From: Deltaproteobacteria bacterium
GTDB lineage: Bacteria > Myxococcota_A > UBA796 > UBA2385
DNA: 9,270 nt
Assembly (NCBI GenBank): GCA_003694325.1
Contig: RFKJ01000671.1
Coordinates: 1 to 9,270 of the forward strand
Direction of reading: 5' to 3'
How positions within the stretch are numbered: position 1 is the first letter of the stretch; each line of letters starts with the position of its first letter. The notes below the pieces were generated by a model. It did not search any database. It worked only from the letters and a program-made list of their open reading frames with translations, and had not been told where the DNA came from. Of this stretch, positions 6,538-9,270 are shown in pieces. The translations under genes and the position numbers were made by a program.

Positions 6538-7329
6538 TCAGACTGCCACGGCGAACTCGCGCAATACGCGGTTCAGCGAGGTCTTGCGATCGGTGCTGCG
6601 GCTGCGGCGACCGATGATCAGGGCGCAGGGCACCCCGTACTCGCCCGCCGGGAACCGCTTCGGGCGGGTGCCCGGGATGACCACCGAGCGCGCGGGCACC
6701 ACCCCCTTGGTGACGACCTCGGTCGGGCCGGTCACGTCGATGATCGGCGTGCTGGCGGTGAGCACCACGTTGGCCCCCAGCACCGCCTCCTCCTCGACCC
6801 GCACCCCCTCCACCACGATGCTGCGCGAGCCGATGAACGCGCCGTCCTCGATGATCACCGGGGTCGCGCCCGGCGGCTCCAGCACCCCACCGATGCCCAC
6901 CCCGCCCGAGAGGTGGACATCCCGCCCGATCTGGGCGCAGGAACCCACCGTCGCCCAGGTGTCCACCATGGTGCCGGCACCCACATAGGCGCCGATGTTG
7001 ACGTAGCCGGGCATCACCACGCATCCGGGCTCGACGTGGGCGCCGTAGCGGATGTGTCCCGGGGGCACCAGGCGGACCCCCTGCGCGGCGAGGTTGCGCT
7101 TCAGCGGGATCTTGTCGTGGTACTCGTAGGGCCCCAGCTCGACGACCTTCATCTCGGCGTAGCGGAAGTACAGCAGGATTGCGCGGTGGATCCACGAGTG
7201 CACCTGCCAACGCCCCTCGTCGTCCTTGGTGGCCACCCGCAGCAGGCCACGATCGAGCCGGTCCATGACCTCGTTCACCGCCTCGCGGTCAGGCGTGCCG
7301 TTCCAGGCGGCGTCAATGCGGGCCTTCAC
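6538..7329 (-). CDS. dapD: 2,3,4,5-tetrahydropyridine-2,6-dicarboxylate N-succinyltransferase
   Basis: DapD transfers succinyl from succinyl-CoA to tetrahydrodipicolinate, the committed step of the succinylase route to meso-diaminopimelate (for murein) and lysine. At 263 residues it is close to the usual ~274. An alpha-helical N-terminal domain (1-90) is followed by hexapeptide repeats of a left-handed beta helix. The near-invariant stretch GTMVDTWATVGSCAQIG (119-135), then SGGVGIGGVLEP (141-152), FIGSRSIVVEG (165-175) and the nearby VPARSVV are very close to what I know of E. coli DapD, including the Asp and Glu of the active site. The start is GTG at 7329 with GGAGG four bases upstream. That ribosome-binding site begins two bases after the 57-bp palindrome. 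dapC is immediately upstream, in the same reading frame. Confidence 0.95.
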   Translation of the reverse strand: MKARIDAAWNGTPDREAVNEVMDRLDRGLLRVATKDDEGRWQVHSWIHRAILLYFRYAEMKVVELGPYEYHDKIPLKRNLAAQGVRLVPPGHIRYGAHVEPGCVVMPGYVNIGAYVGAGTMVDTWATVGSCAQIGRDVHLSGGVGIGGVLEPPGATPVIIEDGAFIGSRSIVVEGVRVEEEAVLGANVVLTASTPIIDVTGPTEVVTKGVVPARSVVIPGTRPKRFPAGEYGVPCALIIGRRSRSTDRKTSLNRVLREFAVAV

Positions 7330-7340
7330 AGGACCTCCAA

Positions 7341-7397
7341 GGTGTCAGGTATGACCCATTACCCTTTTTTAAAGGGTAATGGGTCATACCTGACACC
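7341..7397. repeat. 57-bp perfect palindrome between dapC and dapD (REP/MITE-like)
   Basis: Two 27-base arms (7341-7367 and 7371-7397) are exact reverse complements around a TTT loop. Arm ends read GGTGTCAGG and CCTGACACC, and the centre reads ACCC-T6-A3-GGGT. Each arm also contains a smaller GTCA-GGTA-TGAC palindrome. It is markedly richer in A and T than its surroundings. It supplies the dapC TGA stop (7384-7386) and ends two bases before the dapD ribosome-binding site. The perfect symmetry and different base composition suggest a mobile palindromic unit of the REP or miniature-inverted-repeat kind. As RNA it would form a very stable hairpin, without a trailing U-run, that could attenuate or stabilise the dapC-dapD message. 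No second copy is visible in the window. Confidence 0.92.
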
Positions 7398-8544
7398 GCC
7401 ATACCTCGATGGCCTCGGCGATCTCGTCCAGTTCGGGCACCAGGGCCAGCCGGAGGTAGCCGCGGCCACCGCCCGCGACGCCGAAGATGCGTCCGGGACT
7501 GACGACGATCCCGGCCTCCAGCAGCAGCGCGGCGTAGCTCTCGTCATCGTGGCCCTCCGGAGCGTGGATCCACATGTAGATGGCGCCCTCGCTGCCGTGG
7601 ACCTCGATGCCGACCTCGTCGAAGAACCGACGGAGCAGCGCCCGCTTCTCCCGGAAGATCCGCCGACGCTCGGCGACGTGGGCATCGTCGGACCAGGCGG
7701 CGGTGGCTGCGGCGTTGACGAAGCTCTGGGGAGCGAGCCCCGGGTTGGAGCGCAGTCGGGCCAGTCGAGCGATGAGGTCGGGGTCCCCGGCGAGGAAGCC
7801 CGACCGGTAGCCGGTCATCCCCGACCGCTTGGAGAGGGAGTGGAGCACCAGCACCCCCTCTACCCCCACCTGGAGCAGCGAGGGCGGCGGCGTGTCGTGG
7901 TACAGGTCGGCGTAGGCTTCGTCGCTGACGAGCAGGATGTCGTACCGCCGGCAGAGGTCGGCGGCCCGCTCCAGATCGGGCAGGCGGGTCACCGCCCCCG
8001 ACGGGTTGTGGGGCGTGTTGAGCCACATCATCCGGGTGCGCCGAAGCACCGACTCCGGAAGCTCCCACGGACGGAAGACGAAGTCACCGTCGAGGGGGAC
8101 GGCGATGGCCTCGCCGCCGGCGAACAGCGCCCCACGCTGGTAGGCGGGGTAGCCGGGGTCGGGAAAGACGACGGCACGGTCCTCGGCGTCGCGATCGATG
8201 ACCAGCAGCGGGGTGTGGAAGACGGCCTCCTTGGCCCCCGAGGTCGGCAGGATCTGGGTGGCGGGATCGAGTTGGACGCCGAAGCGACGGTCGACGTAGC
8301 CGGCGATGGCCTCCCGCAGGGCCCGCTCTCCCCGGACCGTCGGGTACCCGCAGCGCGGTGGTACCGACCGACACAGCGCCTCGCGGATGAACTCGGGCGT
8401 CGGGTCGTGGGGGTCGCCGACGCTGAAGTCGAACAGCCGCACCCCCCGCGCCGCCACGTCGCGACGACGGCGCGCCAGCTCCACCATGGGGTAGTCGGCA
8501 AGCTGGTCGAGGAGCGGGTTCATGCGCGGCATGTCCGGATTCAT
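7384..8544 (-). CDS. dapC: Class I/II PLP aminotransferase, probable N-succinyldiaminopimelate transaminase
   Basis: This 386-residue fold-type I aminotransferase is predicted to make N-succinyl-L,L-2,6-diaminopimelate from the keto acid, using glutamate; this is the step after DapD. Visible PLP-site residues are GYPTVRG (66-72), TSGAKEA (101-107), LNTPHNPSG (175-183, Asn180), SDEAY (207-211, Asp208), SLSKRSGMTGYRSGF with Schiff-base Lys239, and YLRLAL (363-368) with the carboxylate-binding Arg. The MNPLLDQLADYP segment resembles DapC N-termini, and the dapD neighbour supports the assignment; other aminotransferases of this subgroup act on different acceptors, so the role is likely but not certain. 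Three in-frame ATGs (8544, 8532, 8523) all lack a Shine-Dalgarno sequence; 8523 best matches the family start. The last four residues (RCQV) and the stop are encoded wholly or partly by the palindrome, so the native C-terminus may have been altered. Confidence 0.85.
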   Translation of the reverse strand: MNPDMPRMNPLLDQLADYPMVELARRRRDVAARGVRLFDFSVGDPHDPTPEFIREALCRSVPPRCGYPTVRGERALREAIAGYVDRRFGVQLDPATQILPTSGAKEAVFHTPLLVIDRDAEDRAVVFPDPGYPAYQRGALFAGGEAIAVPLDGDFVFRPWELPESVLRRTRMMWLNTPHNPSGAVTRLPDLERAADLCRRYDILLVSDEAYADLYHDTPPPSLLQVGVEGVLVLHSLSKRSGMTGYRSGFLAGDPDLIARLARLRSNPGLAPQSFVNAAATAAWSDDAHVAERRRIFREKRALLRRFFDEVGIEVHGSEGAIYMWIHAPEGHDDESYAALLLEAGIVVSPGRIFGVAGGGRGYLRLALVPELDEIAEAIEVWRCQV

Positions 8545-8653
8545 ACCGCGAGCGGGGGGTTGAGGAAACCATGCCCCGGCGACCGACCGGCGTCGACCCG
8601 CGATAGCCTGCTGGCTGTCCGTTCCCTGCCCCGCGCCCCTGGAGCCCCCTGTC
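8545..8653. promoter_or_regulatory. Divergent intergenic region between dapC and mltG
   Basis: This 109-bp region must hold the promoters for both the leftward dap operon and the rightward mltG gene. I see no consensus promoter pair. On the plus strand GATAGCCTG (8602-8610) resembles the -10 boxes seen in high-GC genomes, and GGAG at 8641-8644 is a suitably spaced ribosome-binding site for the GTG at 8654. On the minus strand no ribosome-binding site precedes any dapC start, so a leaderless or weakly initiated message is possible. Confidence 0.35.
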
Positions 8654-9270
8654 GTGTTCCTCCTGCTGCTGCCCGCCTGCGGCCTGCTCGCCGAGCACTA
8701 CGGCGCCCCCGCCGACCCCACCGACGGGACCGAGCTGGAGATCGAGGTTCCCGCCGGGGCCACCATCCGCAGCATGGCCGCCCCCCTGGCCGAAGCCGGC
8801 GCCATCGCCGACGCGGACGCCTTCGTGACCTGGGCCCGGATCACCGGCGAAGGCGCCTGCATCAAGGCCGGCCGCCACCGGGTGCGCCCCGACATGGACG
8901 CCTGGCAGCTCACGGCGGCCCTCTGCGATGCGCCGTTGCCCGACGACGTCCCGTTCACCGTGGTCGAGGGCTGGCGGATCCGGGAGATCGACGCGGCCCT
9001 GGTCGAGGCCGGGCTGGCCGAAGCCGGCGCCTACACCGCCGCCGCCAACGCCCCCGACCGGTACACCGCCAGCTTCCCGCTGCCCGACGACACCCTCGAG
9101 GGCTACCTGTACCCGGACACCTACATGGTGGACCCGACCCGGTTCTCCGTCGAGGACTTCATCCAGCGACAGCTCGACGAGCTGGCCCGCCGCTTCGTCG
9201 AACCGCACGCCGACGACCTGGAGCCCCGCGGCCTCCACGCCATCGTGACCATGGCCTCGATGATCGAGCG
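8654..9270 (+). CDS. mltG: Endolytic murein transglycosylase MltG (YceG-like), 5' part; runs off right edge
   Basis: There are 205 complete codons from a GTG at 8654 before the window ends. MltG cuts glycan strands endolytically next to the inner membrane and is thought to set strand length. After a short hydrophobic N-terminus, residues 28-100 resemble the LysM-like part (EIEVPAGATIRSMAAPL). VEGWRIREI (104-112), LEGYLYPDTYMV (148-159) and the closing VTMASMIER follow the family closely; Glu205 in ASMIE is the predicted catalytic Glu and is the last complete codon. Anchor: family members normally have an N-terminal membrane helix, but here M-FLLLLPAC is very short, lacks basic residues and looks like a lipobox with Cys9. 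Either this homologue is a lipoprotein or the true start is upstream: the frame is open back to 8564, though without an ATG or GTG. GGAG 9 bases before the GTG supports the start used. Confidence 0.9.
   Translation, partial: MFLLLLPACGLLAEHYGAPADPTDGTELEIEVPAGATIRSMAAPLAEAGAIADADAFVTWARITGEGACIKAGRHRVRPDMDAWQLTAALCDAPLPDDVPFTVVEGWRIREIDAALVEAGLAEAGAYTAAANAPDRYTASFPLPDDTLEGYLYPDTYMVDPTRFSVEDFIQRQLDELARRFVEPHADDLEPRGLHAIVTMASMIE

Noticed and set aside
4823..6988. A 721-codon open frame on the plus strand
   Set aside because: It is antisense to the glycosyltransferase, the rhomboid N-terminus and dapD. The product is repetitive Gln/Gly/Arg/His-rich sequence without any recognisable domain.
6515..7210. 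Upstream extension of the glycosyltransferase frame
   Set aside because: This stretch is an alternative frame of dapD. The membrane-protein sequence begins only after the ATG at 6514.
7330..7400. The palindrome as a classical rho-independent terminator
   Set aside because: The stem is far longer than usual, the T/A-rich part is in the loop and not after the stem, and on the transcribed strand it is followed directly by the dapD ribosome-binding site. An attenuation effect is still possible.
1..9270. tRNA, rRNA, CRISPR arrays, riboswitches, transposases, phage genes
   Set aside because: Looked for on both strands by eye and none seen. The small gaps leave little room, and apart from the palindrome there is no repeated unit.

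Overview
The window is very GC-rich (hand counts near 75 % in typical coding lines) and densely coding. Nine of the ten genes lie on the minus strand. The combination of a TolQ/ExbB motor subunit with a TonB/GspC-like partner, a Cys-rich acidic lipoprotein, the succinylase branch of diaminopimelate synthesis and a family-39-like glycosyltransferase points to a Gram-negative bacterium. A Myxococcota or other deltaproteobacterial-type lineage fits best, but this is inferred from gene style and not from a marker gene.

Reading in the direction of minus-strand transcription (right to left), the first block is dapC (8544-7384), dapD (7329-6538), a family-39-like membrane glycosyltransferase (6514-4892), a rhomboid protease (4907-4038) and dtd, the D-aminoacyl-tRNA deacylase (4012-3566). 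Gaps are short or negative (54, 23, -16 and 25 bp), so this is a plausible operon starting in the divergent region 8545-8653. dapC and dapD supply the succinyl route to meso-diaminopimelate and lysine. The glycosyltransferase and rhomboid are envelope membrane proteins, and dtd is translation quality control. The only unusual gap is dapC-dapD: it is filled by a 57-bp perfect inverted repeat (7341-7397) that supplies the dapC stop codon.

Next, with its own sigma70-like promoter (3506-3535), comes a small Cys-rich acidic lipoprotein gene of much lower GC (3466-3101), followed by a stem-loop. After it come a membrane-anchored sulfatase/alkaline-phosphatase-superfamily enzyme with a Thr nucleophile (2995-1232), a membrane protein joining a TonB-like N-terminus to a GspC-like PDZ domain (1128-352), and the start of a TolQ/ExbB-family proton-channel gene (278 to beyond the left edge). 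The last two look like parts of a proton-motive-force-driven envelope system that continues to the left.

On the plus strand, divergent from dapC, the 5' two thirds or so of an MltG-type endolytic murein transglycosylase gene (8654 to the right edge) is cut just after its predicted catalytic Glu codon. Diaminopimelate supply and murein cleavage therefore flank one shared 109-bp intergenic region.

I found no tRNA, rRNA, CRISPR array, transposase gene or phage gene. The best candidates for something new are the palindrome separating two same-frame dap genes and the TonB/GspC hybrid next to TolQ.
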